A stretch of 21,955 nucleotides of DNA from JBBKXP01 sp038251315. GTDB taxonomy: Bacteria > Pseudomonadota > Alphaproteobacteria > Rhodobacterales > Rhodobacteraceae. The translations under genes were made by a program, and so were the position numbers. Below are positions 8,027 to 15,166 of this stretch, one piece after another (the stretch's first letter is position 1; each line of letters opens with the position of its first letter). The notes under the pieces are model-generated. The model saw only the letters and a program-made list of their open reading frames with translations, searched no databases and was not told the origin of the DNA. Location of the stretch: NCBI GenBank assembly GCA_038251315.1, contig JBBSBK010000061.1, positions 1-21,955 on the forward strand. Direction: 5' to 3'.

Positions 8027-9514
8027 ATGAAGATGACTACATCGGCCAGCCGGACCCGCCGCCGGGACATCGCCCGCAATCGCCTTGCCGCGTTCCGGCG
8101 CGCAGAAGACGGCGCCTTGATCATTTTCGGCCTGTTCATTTTCGTTCTGATGCTGATGGTCGGCGGCATGGCCGTGGACCTGATGCGGTTTGAAACCACG
8201 CGCGCCAAACTTCAGGGCACCAGCGACATCTGTGTGCTTGCCGCTGCTGACCTCAGCCAGACGCTTGATCCTGCGGAGGTGGTCACCGATTGCCTCGACA
8301 AGGCCGGAATGGCCGAATTCCTGGTCGGGGAACCAGTCGTGGATCAGGGACTGAACTATCGTGTCGTCACTACCACTTCGCGCGCCAACGTGCCGATGTT
8401 GTTCATGAATTTGATGGGAATCGACCAACTGCAGGCGCCGGCCGTCAGTTCTGCCGAAGAATGGGTGACCAACATCGAAATTTCGCTCGTCCTCGATATT
8501 TCCGGGTCGATGCGTTTTGACAACCGGATGATCAATCTTCGCCCGGCCGCGAAGTCTTTCATCCATACCGTCCTTGACGCCAACGAAGACGACACCGTGT
8601 CGATCAACCTGATCCCCTATGCCGGTCAAACGAACCCCGGCCCGGTCATGTTCAGCTACCTCAACGGGGTCCGTTATCCGGCGATGGCCCTGAACCAATC
8701 CCAGGGCGGCATTGACGAGCGGTTGAACCACAACAGGATCAATCCGGCATCCCCCGCGGGCACCGGCAGCAATCCCTCGGTGCGCTACGCCTTTCCCAAC
8801 GTCTCCTCCTGCCTCGAGCTGCCTAACACCACGTTCGCGAACGCAAGCCTGCCGCAGACGGGGCTGAGCCAGACCGCGCATTTCATGTTCTGGGACATCG
8901 CAGCTTCGGTCATGGACTGGGGCTGGTGCCCGCAGGATCGCACCGCGATCCAGTATGCCAGCAACAACGAAGCCGCACTCAGTACCTACATCGACAACAT
9001 CCGGATGCATGACGGCACCGGCACGCATTATGCGATGAAATGGGCGCTGGCGCTGCTGAACCCGGCCAGCAACGCCGCGTTCCGGTATCTCAACACCAAT
9101 GGCGGGCTGGTGCCCAACGCCTATGCGGACCGGCCGGCGGCGTGGAATGCGACCGACACGGTCAAGTACATCGTGCTGATGACCGACGGACAGATCACCG
9201 AACAGGTGCGGCCGGTCAGCAACATGCACGTCCTGAACCCGACATCGGAACTGCAGAGACGGCCCAGCAACCAGCGGACGCAAATCACCAGCGCCAACCA
9301 GAACGTGAACAGCTTTTACGCCTTGTGCAACCAGGCCAAGGCCAACGGCGTGGTCATCTTTACCATCGCCTTCGAGGCGCCGTCGGCGGCCCGCACGCAG
9401 ATGGCCAACTGCGCCAGCAGCCCGTCGCATTACTTCAACGTTACCGGCCTCGAGATATCCGATGCCTTTTCGGCGATCGCAAACCAGATCAATCAGCTGA
9501 GGTTGACCCAATGA
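8027..9514 (+). CDS. TadG-like pilus/surface protein with von Willebrand factor A domain
   Basis: 495 residues from ATG at 8027, which has a GAGAGG ribosome site 6 bases upstream. The N-terminus is that of TadE/TadG proteins: a basic stretch, then RRAEDGALIIFGLFIFVLMLMVGG, with one membrane segment at about 30-51. From about residue 150 a vWA domain follows: VLDISGSM (metal-site Asp157, Ser159, Ser161) and LMTDG at about 384-388. TadG-family proteins are anchored in the inner membrane and take part in Flp/Tad pilus assembly or adhesion. Its stop overlaps the next gene (ATGA). An upstream start in the same frame (7835) would add 64 residues with no family character. No Tad secretion ATPase or Flp pilin gene is in the window. 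Confidence 0.85.
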   Translation: MKMTTSASRTRRRDIARNRLAAFRRAEDGALIIFGLFIFVLMLMVGGMAVDLMRFETTRAKLQGTSDICVLAAADLSQTLDPAEVVTDCLDKAGMAEFLVGEPVVDQGLNYRVVTTTSRANVPMLFMNLMGIDQLQAPAVSSAEEWVTNIEISLVLDISGSMRFDNRMINLRPAAKSFIHTVLDANEDDTVSINLIPYAGQTNPGPVMFSYLNGVRYPAMALNQSQGGIDERLNHNRINPASPAGTGSNPSVRYAFPNVSSCLELPNTTFANASLPQTGLSQTAHFMFWDIAASVMDWGWCPQDRTAIQYASNNEAALSTYIDNIRMHDGTGTHYAMKWALALLNPASNAAFRYLNTNGGLVPNAYADRPAAWNATDTVKYIVLMTDGQITEQVRPVSNMHVLNPTSELQRRPSNQRTQITSANQNVNSFYALCNQAKANGVVIFTIAFEAPSAARTQMANCASSPSHYFNVTGLEISDAFSAIANQINQLRLTQ

Positions 9515-10056
9515 TCCGCGCACTTGCCCTTGCCTTGCGTGGCCTGCGTCGCCTGCGTGGAGAGGAAAACGGCTCGGCCACGGTCGAATTCGTGATCCTG
9601 TTCACGCCGTTCATGATTCTTTTCATCTCGGCTTTCGAATCCGGATTGATGATGACCCGGCATGTCATGCTCGAACGCGGGCTCGACATGGCGGTGCGGG
9701 CGGTTCGCATCGGCACCGTAACGCCGGTGACGAACAACCAGCTCAAGACGATGATCTGCAACGGGGCCGGGATCATTCCCAATTGCATGACCACGATCAA
9801 GGTCGAGATGACCCGCGTCGACCCGCGCAACTGGACCGACGTGCGCACCACTGCGGATTGTATCGACGTCAACAATCCAGCCGCACCCGTGCTGTCCTTC
9901 GAAAACGGCACCAGCAACGACATCATGGTGGTTCGGGTCTGTTCCCTGTTCAGGCCGATCTTTCCAACGACCGGTCTCGGCTTCCAGATGCCCCGCAAGA
10001 GCGGTGACTACTACGCGCTCGTCTCGACCAGCGCCTTTGTGATGGAGCCCGTCTGA
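9511..10056 (+). CDS. TadE-like pseudopilin
   Basis: 181 residues. The N-terminal class III signal has basic residues and then GSATVEFVILFTPFMILFISAFESG, with the invariant Glu at 26 (five after Gly21) and one membrane segment. This is the TadE pattern, in which a prepilin peptidase cuts after Gly. The remainder is extracytoplasmic with several cysteines (for example in MICNGAGIIPNC and VRVCSLF) that could form disulfides. Start ATG overlaps the upstream stop by 4 bases and the next gene begins 2 bases after its stop, so all three are co-transcribed. Confidence 0.82.
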   Translation: MIRALALALRGLRRLRGEENGSATVEFVILFTPFMILFISAFESGLMMTRHVMLERGLDMAVRAVRIGTVTPVTNNQLKTMICNGAGIIPNCMTTIKVEMTRVDPRNWTDVRTTADCIDVNNPAAPVLSFENGTSNDIMVVRVCSLFRPIFPTTGLGFQMPRKSGDYYALVSTSAFVMEPV

Positions 10057-10058
10057 TC

Positions 10059-10640
10059 ATGTTGCGGGCGCTCAATCACGGCCTTGCGCGGTTCCGGCGC
10101 AATCAGGAGGGCAGCCTCTCGGTCGAGGCCGTGCTGATCTTCCCGCTTCTGATGTGGTGCTATCTGGCCACCTTCGTCTATTTTGATGCGTTCCGGAACC
10201 AGTCCGTCAATCTCAAGGCAGCCTACACCATCAGCGATGCGCTCAGCCGGGAAACGGGCTATGTCACGCCGACCTATCTCAACAGCCTGTGGCGGCTTCA
10301 CCGGTTTCTGACAACGTCGAACTACGTGACCCGGATGCGCGTCACGGCGGTTCGTTACGAAGAGGCTACGGACAGTTACGATGTGCGGTGGTCGCGCGAA
10401 AAGGGCGGCTGGGCGACGCTGGATACCGCGACGCTGCGCGCCAGCTACCTCGACATCCTACCGCGGGTTGCCAACTGGAAATACATTATTCTCGTCGAAA
10501 CGCAGGTGGCTTACGAGCCGATGTTCTCGATTGGTTTGGCGGGGTTTACCTTTGACAACACGATCACCACGGTGCCGCGCTTCGCCTCAAAGGTCTGCTG
10601 GAACGACACGCCCAGCGATGCCGATACAGAGGTTTGCTGA
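10059..10640 (+). CDS. TadE-like pseudopilin, second paralogue
   Basis: 193 residues. N-terminus RRNQEGSLSVEAVLIFPLLMWCYLATFVYFDAFR has the TadE pattern, with Glu at 23 five residues after Gly18, then a single membrane segment. The body (residues 60-193) has no motif I recognise; it carries AYTISDALSRE near 50-70, a segment often seen in TadE-like proteins. It is the last gene of the trio and ends 4 bp from a convergent gene, so no obvious room is left for a separate terminator. It probably forms a minor pilin or membrane complex with its two neighbours. Confidence 0.8.
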   Translation: MLRALNHGLARFRRNQEGSLSVEAVLIFPLLMWCYLATFVYFDAFRNQSVNLKAAYTISDALSRETGYVTPTYLNSLWRLHRFLTTSNYVTRMRVTAVRYEEATDSYDVRWSREKGGWATLDTATLRASYLDILPRVANWKYIILVETQVAYEPMFSIGLAGFTFDNTITTVPRFASKVCWNDTPSDADTEVC

Positions 10641-10644
10641 ACCG

Positions 10645-11127
10645 TCAGCCGCCTGCGGAAATGCGCATGGCGATGCATTCGGCCATGAATTTGGCCTGAC
10701 CGGCTGATACTACCCCGCCGACGCCCACGCGCCGACCCATCCGCCACCACAGTCCCGGCGCCCAGGCCCGGGGGGCGCGGTCTCTGAGGATCAACGTGAA
10801 CCCGTTCGACGGTTTCAGGGCAAACGGGCCGCGTTCGACCTGCACCACGTCCGCCATTCGCGCCAGCACCCGGCCCTGATCGTCGTGCAGCGTATCGGCG
10901 TCCAGTATCAGTTCGGCGACGGTCGCCCGGCGGAGTATGTTCGCCATCCAGACCGTTACCGCACCGATCGCGATCAGCCCGATCCGCCCGACCGGACCCA
11001 CGCCCGGCGAAAGCGCCAACGCCACGATCAGCGCGCCCAGCCCCACAAGCGCCGCGACCGCAAACAGTCGCCGCCCCGGCGCGGCCGAAATCCGGGCATA
11101 GACGCCTTCGTCATCGGCAGGAAACAT
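10645..11127 (-). CDS. inner-membrane protein with PH-like tail, function unknown
   Basis: 160 residues from ATG at 11127, preferred over ATG at 11142 because AGGGG lies 7 bases before it. Two hydrophobic segments (about residues 18-40 and 44-62, FAVAALVGLGALIVALAL and IGLIAIGAVTVWMANIL) are followed by a soluble domain with ELILDADTLHDDQGRVLA and a final GRRVGVGGVVSAGQAKFMAE. The two-helix plus beta-rich tail layout resembles bacterial PH-like membrane proteins, but I cannot name a family. Convergent with the Tad-like trio (4-bp gap) and divergent from the pirin gene. Confidence 0.7.
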   Translation of the reverse strand: MFPADDEGVYARISAAPGRRLFAVAALVGLGALIVALALSPGVGPVGRIGLIAIGAVTVWMANILRRATVAELILDADTLHDDQGRVLARMADVVQVERGPFALKPSNGFTLILRDRAPRAWAPGLWWRMGRRVGVGGVVSAGQAKFMAECIAMRISAGG

Positions 11128-11187
11128 CGGCAAACCCCTCATCCCGTGTCCGCCTGCCTACCCCCCACCGGGCCGCATTGCCAGCCC

Positions 11188-11206
11188 GCGCACCCTTTGC
11201 GTGCGC
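11188..11206. promoter_or_regulatory. short inverted repeat in the divergent region before pirin
   Basis: Perfect 6-bp arms GCGCAC / GTGCGC separated by 7 bases (11194-11200), lying between the minus-strand membrane-protein gene and the pirin gene. Could be a hairpin or operator for either side. Such GC-rich short dyads also arise by chance. Confidence 0.25.
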
Positions 11207-11209
11207 AGA

Positions 11210-11247
11210 TGCGAATTGCGCCGGTCCCGCAGCCATCCTAATTCGCA
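11210..11247. promoter_or_regulatory. AT-centred inverted repeat just upstream of the pirin ribosome site
   Basis: Perfect 8-bp arms TGCGAATT (11210-11217) and AATTCGCA (11240-11247), 22 bp apart, about two helical turns. The right arm ends 3 bases before the pirin AAAGGAG ribosome site (11251-11257). The spacing would allow a dimeric regulator to bind two half-sites on one face of the helix. Role is inference. Confidence 0.35.
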
Positions 11248-11264
11248 ATCAAAGGAGTCCGCCG

Positions 11265-12176
11265 ATGTCTATCCGCCCGACAATCGAAACCCGCAGCGCT
11301 ACGCCGACCCTCGAAGGGGCTGGGGTGAAACTGCACCGCGCCTTCGGCTTTCAGGATCCGACCGAGCAGGATCCGTTCCTGCTGTTCGACGATTTCCGGG
11401 GCGACCGGCCCAGCGACTACAGCGCCGGTTTCCCCTGGCATCCGCACCGGGGTATCGAAACGATCACCTATGTGCTGAGCGGCACCGTCGATCACGCCGA
11501 CAGTCTGGGCAACGCCGGCACGCTTGGGGCCGGAACCGTGCAATGGATGACCGCCGGATCGGGTATCCTGCATCAGGAAATGCCCAAAGGAAACAGCGCC
11601 GGGCAGATGCACGGGTTTCAACTGTGGGCGAACCTGCCCGGCGCTCTCAAGATGACCGCGCCGCGTTATCAGGACATCGCCGCCGCCGATATTCCGACCG
11701 TGACCGACGACGACGGGACCGAGGTGCGGGTCATCACCGGTGACTTCTGGGGTAAACGCGGCCCGGTCGACGGTATCGCCGCCGATCCGCAGTATCTGGA
11801 CATCACCGTTCCCGCAGGGCGTCGCAAATCATTCATGGTCGACATCTACCGACGCGCCTTTGCCTATGTGTTTCAGGGGGCCGGGCTGTTTTCCGACGCC
11901 AGTGCGCCCAAGGGCGTGCTGTTGGAAAAAGAAGTGAGGGGGCACGAGGTGAACATCCGCGACATGTCGGGCAACCGCACCCTCGTCCGGTTCGGCACGG
12001 GCGACGAAGTGACGGTTCAGGCCGGACCCGAGGGCATCCGGTTTCTGTTGATTTCCGGCGCCCCGCTCGAAGAACCTGTCGCCTGGCACGGCCCTATCGT
12101 GATGAATACCCGCGACGAACTGCGCACCGCGATGCGCGAGTTGAACAACGGCACCTTCATCAAACCGGCGCATTGA
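11265..12176 (+). CDS. pirin family protein
   Basis: 303 residues from ATG at 11265 with a strong AAAGGAG ribosome site 7 bases upstream. The N-terminal cupin has the pirin metal-site pattern: FPWHPHRGIETITYVLSG at about residues 54-71 (two His), a third His in HQEMP near residue 103, and a Glu beside it. The C-terminal half (about 190-290) is the pirin C-terminal cupin. Pirins are iron-binding cupins; some bacterial members are quercetin 2,3-dioxygenases or stress- and redox-related regulators, so the reaction here cannot be fixed from sequence. Convergent with the TetR gene. Confidence 0.93.
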   Translation: MSIRPTIETRSATPTLEGAGVKLHRAFGFQDPTEQDPFLLFDDFRGDRPSDYSAGFPWHPHRGIETITYVLSGTVDHADSLGNAGTLGAGTVQWMTAGSGILHQEMPKGNSAGQMHGFQLWANLPGALKMTAPRYQDIAAADIPTVTDDDGTEVRVITGDFWGKRGPVDGIAADPQYLDITVPAGRRKSFMVDIYRRAFAYVFQGAGLFSDASAPKGVLLEKEVRGHEVNIRDMSGNRTLVRFGTGDEVTVQAGPEGIRFLLISGAPLEEPVAWHGPIVMNTRDELRTAMRELNNGTFIKPAH

Positions 12177-12192
12177 TCCGGGGCGAAGTTCG

Positions 12193-12780
12193 TCACGCCA
12201 GGACGGCCTTGCGCACCAGATCCCAATAGATCGCCGCGATCTCGTCCAGCGGCAAGCGACCCCCGGCGCGATACCAGTTGCCCAGACCCGTCAGCAGGGC
12301 GATCAGGGCCATGGCGGCGACACGGGTGTCGCGCACCGCAAAGACCCCCTCGGCAAGGCCGGCCCGCAGGATCGCTTCGAGTGCGTCCTCATAGCGGCGA
12401 CGCAGCGCCTCGACCCCGGCAAAGTTGGCAGAGTCGAGATGGCGCAATTCCATATAGGCGATGAACACCTGATCCGGGCGCGGCAGATGGAAATCAAGGT
12501 GGAAACGGACGAACCGGCGCAACCGCGCCACTGCCCCCGCTTCGGTCGGCACCGAGTCCCATGCGGCCAGAAGTTCCTCCAAATGGTCGCGCATCAGGTC
12601 GGCCAGCAGGGCCTGTTTGTCGGGCGTATAGTTGTAGATCGCGCCGGCCTGCACCCCCACCTCGGCCGCGATCTGGCGCATGCTGACGGCGGCATAGCCA
12701 TGCTGCGCGAACAGACGCAGGGCAGCGTCGCGTACGCGCGGTCTGGTGATATCGGCGTGAGAGCCCTGTTTCCTTGCCAT
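12193..12780 (-). CDS. TetR/AcrR-family transcriptional regulator
   Basis: 195 residues from ATG at 12780 (MARKQG...). An N-terminal TetR DNA-binding domain is clear: RVRDAALRLFAQHGYAAVSMRQIAAEVGVQAGAIYNY, followed by the usual KQALLADLM. The C-terminal half is helical and variable (ligand and dimer part), with EVGVQAGAIYNYTPDK the best-conserved piece. An ATG at 12807 in the same frame would add 9 residues, has a GGGG stretch 7 bases upstream, and cannot be excluded; the dyad at 12790-12809 would then overlap the coding start. Divergent from the small lipoprotein and hom. The ligand and full target set are unknown; self-repression is likely. Confidence 0.9.
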   Translation of the reverse strand: MARKQGSHADITRPRVRDAALRLFAQHGYAAVSMRQIAAEVGVQAGAIYNYTPDKQALLADLMRDHLEELLAAWDSVPTEAGAVARLRRFVRFHLDFHLPRPDQVFIAYMELRHLDSANFAGVEALRRRYEDALEAILRAGLAEGVFAVRDTRVAAMALIALLTGLGNWYRAGGRLPLDEIAAIYWDLVRKAVLA

Positions 12781-12789
12781 GCCGCATTT

Positions 12790-12809
12790 AACTGAACGGG
12801 TGTTCATTT
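12790..12809. promoter_or_regulatory. probable TetR-family operator
   Basis: AACTGAAC-GGGT-GTTCATTT: 8-bp arms with one mismatch around a 4-bp centre, perfect over the inner TGAAC/GTTCA. It begins 10 bp upstream of the regulator's preferred start and lies where its promoter should be. TetR-family repressors commonly bind such dyads beside their own gene. It is also about 90 bp from the divergent lipoprotein gene. The symmetry is seen; the binding is inference. Confidence 0.6.
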
Positions 12810-12840
12810 GAAAACCCCGCGTAGCGAATGTCTGCCTCGC

Positions 12841-12870
12841 TTGCCCTTGGCCGCCCGCGCCCTGTAGGGT
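12841..12870 (+). promoter_or_regulatory. promoter candidate for the small lipoprotein / hom
   Basis: TTGCCC (12841-12846), 18-bp spacer, TAGGGT (12865-12870), 30 bp before the lipoprotein ATG. The same CTTG... plus TAG... arrangement occurs before glpX in this window and is common in this bacterial group. Confidence 0.4.
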
Positions 12871-12899
12871 CGCGCAAAGCAGTCACACTGGCCCGACCC

Positions 12900-13205
12900 A
12901 TGCGCCTTGCCCCGGCACTCCTCTTGACCCTGATGGCCGCCTGCGCCCGGTTTCCGACGCTGGACGTCACGCTGGACGATTCCGCCCTCGCCGCGCCGTA
13001 CCCACAGTTGCAATCCATCGAACCGCTGCTGGCCCGATCGGCCGGACTGGGAACTTCAGGGCGCAACAGCCCTGCCGTGCTTGGCAGTGTTGCGGGGCGG
13101 ATCGCTGGATTGCAGACTCGCGCTGCAGCGTTGCGCGGCCCCGTTGTCGACCCCGCCACCCGCACGGCGATGGCTCGCGGCATCGATACCTCTGCGTTGC
13201 AGTGA
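12900..13205 (+). CDS. small lipoprotein of unknown function
   Basis: 101 residues from ATG at 12900. An N-terminal signal MRLAPALLLTLMAACARFP has a lipobox-like LMAAC with Cys15, so the protein is probably lipid-anchored in the envelope. The rest is alanine-rich (AAPYPQLQSIEPLLARSAG, AGLQTRAAALRGPVVDPATRTAMARG), likely helical. From memory, short lipoproteins of this type are found in Rhodobacterales, but no function is known to me. An ATG at 12828 in the same frame would bury the signal. 53 bp before hom on the same strand. Confidence 0.7.
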   Translation: MRLAPALLLTLMAACARFPTLDVTLDDSALAAPYPQLQSIEPLLARSAGLGTSGRNSPAVLGSVAGRIAGLQTRAAALRGPVVDPATRTAMARGIDTSALQ

Positions 13206-13225
13206 CGCCCCTGGCAGGGTAACAG
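13197..13225 (+). promoter_or_regulatory. weak promoter candidate for hom
   Basis: TTGCAG (13197-13202), 17-bp spacer, TAACAG (13220-13225), 33 bp before the hom start. It overlaps the end of the lipoprotein gene. Boxes are imperfect. Confidence 0.25.
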
Positions 13226-13258
13226 CCCAGTCAGACGCAACCGCAGCCGGAACCGCCC

Positions 13259-14545
13259 ATGCCCCAGCCCCTTCGCCTTGGAATCGCCGGACTTGGCACC
13301 GTGGGCATCGGCGTCGTCAAGATCGTCCAGACGCAAGGTGACCTGATCGCCGCCCGCACCGGACGCCCGGTCGTCATCAGTGCCGTCAGCGCCCGTGACC
13401 GGACCAAAACCCGCGACGCCGACCCGTCGGGCTATGTCTGGGAGGATGACCCGGTGACGCTGGCAAGCCGCCCGGACATTGACGTTTTCGTTGAAGTCAT
13501 CGGTGGTCACGACGGCCCGGCCAAGGCCGCAACCGAAGCGGCGATTGCTGCGGGCAAGGATGTGGTCAGCGCCAACAAGGCCCTGCTGGCGATCCACGGG
13601 CACGCACTGGCCGTGGCAGCCGAGGCCAAGGGCACCCTGATCCGGTTCGAGGCCGCCGTGGCCGGTGGCATCCCGGTCATCAAGACCCTGACCGAAGGGC
13701 TGGCGGGCAACCAGATCACCCGCGTGATGGGGGTGATGAACGGGTCGTGCAATTATATCCTGACCCGGATGGAAAATGCCGGGCTGAGCTACAGCGCGGT
13801 GTTCGACGAAGCGCAGGCGCTGGGCTATCTCGAGGCCGATCCGAACCTTGACGTCGGCGGGATCGACGCCGGGCACAAGCTCGCCCTGCTGGCCGCCATT
13901 GCCTTTGGCACTCAGGTCGATTTCGGCGCGGTCGAACTGGAAGGGATCGGCGCGATCACCATCGACGACATCCGTCAGGCCGCCGACATGGGCTACAAGA
14001 TCAAACTGCTGGGGGTCGCACAGATGACCGGGCGCGGTCTGGAACAGCGGATGTCGCCCTGTCTGGTCCCCGATACTTCGCCCCTCGGGCAGTTGCAGGG
14101 CGGCACCAACATGATCGTGCTGGATGGAGATTCAGTCGGTCAGATCGTGCTGCGCGGCCCCGGCGCCGGGATGGGCCCGACCGCCAGCGCCATCATGGCC
14201 GATGTGATCGACTTGGCGCGCGGTCTGCGCCTGCCGACCTTCGGCCAGCCTGCCACCAGTCTGAAAAAGGCCCGCGCTGCCCGTGCGGCGGTGTCGGCAC
14301 CCTATTACCTGCGCCTGCAACTGCTGGACAAACCGGGTGCGCTGGCACGGGTGGCGCGGGTGCTGGGCGAGGCCGGGATCAGCATCGACCGGATGCGCCA
14401 GTACGGCCACGAGGATACCACTGCCCCGGTCCTGATCGTCACGCACAAGACGACCCGCATGGCGCTGGACGAGGCGCTGGAAGAGTTCGCGCAAACAGGT
14501 GTGGTAATAGGCACACCGGTGGCGATCAGGATCGAGGCGGTGTGA
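13259..14545 (+). CDS. hom: homoserine dehydrogenase
   Basis: Reduces aspartate semialdehyde to homoserine with NAD(P)H in the threonine/methionine branch. 428 residues, the usual length for the monofunctional enzyme with an ACT tail. The N-terminal Rossmann motif is GLGTVG at 11-16. SANKALL at about 104-110 carries the active-site Lys107. The family signature GYLEADPNLDVGGIDAGHK lies at about 190-210 and FEAAVAGGIPV near 132-142. A C-terminal ACT domain from about residue 350 (LQLLDKPGALARVARVLGEAGISI) suggests feedback control by threonine or a similar amino acid. Its 3' end overlaps the remnant ArsR tail on the other strand by 20 bp. Confidence 0.97.
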   Translation: MPQPLRLGIAGLGTVGIGVVKIVQTQGDLIAARTGRPVVISAVSARDRTKTRDADPSGYVWEDDPVTLASRPDIDVFVEVIGGHDGPAKAATEAAIAAGKDVVSANKALLAIHGHALAVAAEAKGTLIRFEAAVAGGIPVIKTLTEGLAGNQITRVMGVMNGSCNYILTRMENAGLSYSAVFDEAQALGYLEADPNLDVGGIDAGHKLALLAAIAFGTQVDFGAVELEGIGAITIDDIRQAADMGYKIKLLGVAQMTGRGLEQRMSPCLVPDTSPLGQLQGGTNMIVLDGDSVGQIVLRGPGAGMGPTASAIMADVIDLARGLRLPTFGQPATSLKKARAARAAVSAPYYLRLQLLDKPGALARVARVLGEAGISIDRMRQYGHEDTTAPVLIVTHKTTRMALDEALEEFAQTGVVIGTPVAIRIEAV

Positions 14546-14878
14546 GTCGTTCCTGACACATCAGGCCGCCCGTGACAGCCGCAACCGCGCAACCGCGCAA
14601 TCGCCACCGTCCAAGCAAGGCCCGACAGGTTGCCGACAGCCCGAAAGTCGTCAGCTCGACCAAGACGCACAACCCGCGCCGCCGCCGACGCAGAGCCCGC
14701 ATCGCGTCATCACCCCAAGATGGTGGCCGAGCGAGGTTTCCGGCATCCTGAGCGCGGTCCGAAGAGCCAGGCAAGACACCCCGTCGCCGGGGTCGGTCGC
14801 GAGTAACTGAAAGATGCGGACACGGCGCGGGTGTGCGACCGCCTTGCACGCGAGGGCATAACTGGCGGCCAAGGCCAT
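14526..14878 (-). pseudogene. ArsR-like regulator broken by a one-base frameshift
   Basis: Winged-helix regulator remnant. From ATG at 14878 (AAAGGA ribosome site 8 bases upstream) the frame reads MALAASYALACKAVAHPRRV, then RIFQLLA and the HTH PETSLGHHLGVMTRCGL, and then diverges to a stop at 14651. The frame shifted by one reads RRRRRGLCVLVELTTFGLSA with a stop at 14526. This is how an ArsR domain continues (wing, then C-terminal helix). Restoring one missing base between 14692 and 14693 joins them as GL-x-RRRRRG, giving about 117 residues. The alternative start at 14911 would lie upstream of the dyad at 14892-14908. Divergent from the broken VOC gene. A sequencing error is the main alternative to true decay. 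Confidence 0.7.
14581..14604. repeat. three tandem 8-bp units in the ArsR remnant tail
   Basis: GCAACCGC twice, then GCAATCGC. The unit is not a multiple of three, so copy changes shift the reading frame of the ArsR tail on the minus strand (RWRLRGCAVAA). Imperfect and short. Confidence 0.5.
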
Positions 14879-14891
14879 TCTGAATGTCCTT

Positions 14892-14908
14892 TCTGGATGC
14901 AATCCAGA
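14892..14908. promoter_or_regulatory. operator-like dyad directly upstream of the ArsR-like start
   Basis: TCTGGAT-GCA-ATCCAGA: perfect 7-bp arms around a 3-bp centre. It ends next to the AAAGGA ribosome site of the ArsR-like gene (start at 14878). ArsR-family proteins bind such dyads and repress themselves. The position favours a self-repression site; binding is inference. Confidence 0.5.
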
Positions 14909-15058
14909 CATACCGCGCAAGTCGCTAACAATCCGTGAAGGTATCCACGAATGCGATGATTTCCTATAAATAACAGTTTCTTGCAGCACTGCGGCTCTAG
15001 CGACGCAGAGTCGCCCAACGCAAGTCGCGACCGCCCGGCACCAATCAGGCTTGCGGGC

Positions 15059-15064
15059 TATACT
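15059..15064 (+). promoter_or_regulatory. minus-10 box of the VOC gene promoter
   Basis: TATACT, one base from the consensus, in an otherwise GC-rich stretch. No good minus-35 box is found 16-18 bp upstream, so the promoter may be weak or need help. The dyad at 15072-15095 starts where transcription would begin. Confidence 0.45.
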
Positions 15065-15071
15065 ACCAGCT

Positions 15072-15095
15072 ATGATGACCGGCAACTGTCATCAT
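15072..15095. promoter_or_regulatory. operator-like dyad over the VOC promoter
   Basis: ATGATGAC-N8-GTCATCAT: perfect 8-bp arms around an 8-bp centre, starting 7 bp after a TATACT box. A repressor here would block initiation. It differs in sequence from the dyad at 14892-14908, so one regulator may not bind both. Confidence 0.55.
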
Positions 15096-15166
15096 GATCT
15101 CATCGGCTTTCAACCATCCGGCATCACCGCGCCCAGTCTTCAGCCACCCCCGAACAGGAACCCGCC

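Noticed and set aside
7898..9523. 541-codon minus-strand open frame opposite the TadG-like gene
   Set aside because: Antisense to a gene with a clear membrane segment, vWA motif and ribosome site; no recognisable motif of its own.
12788..13876. 362-codon minus-strand open frame opposite the lipoprotein and hom
   Set aside because: Runs through hom in antisense and across the TetR operator; no domain character.
14651..15085. 144-codon minus-strand frame as an intact regulator starting at 15085
   Set aside because: The first about 60 residues run back through the promoter and both dyads and look non-coding, and the end is the frameshifted half of the ArsR domain.
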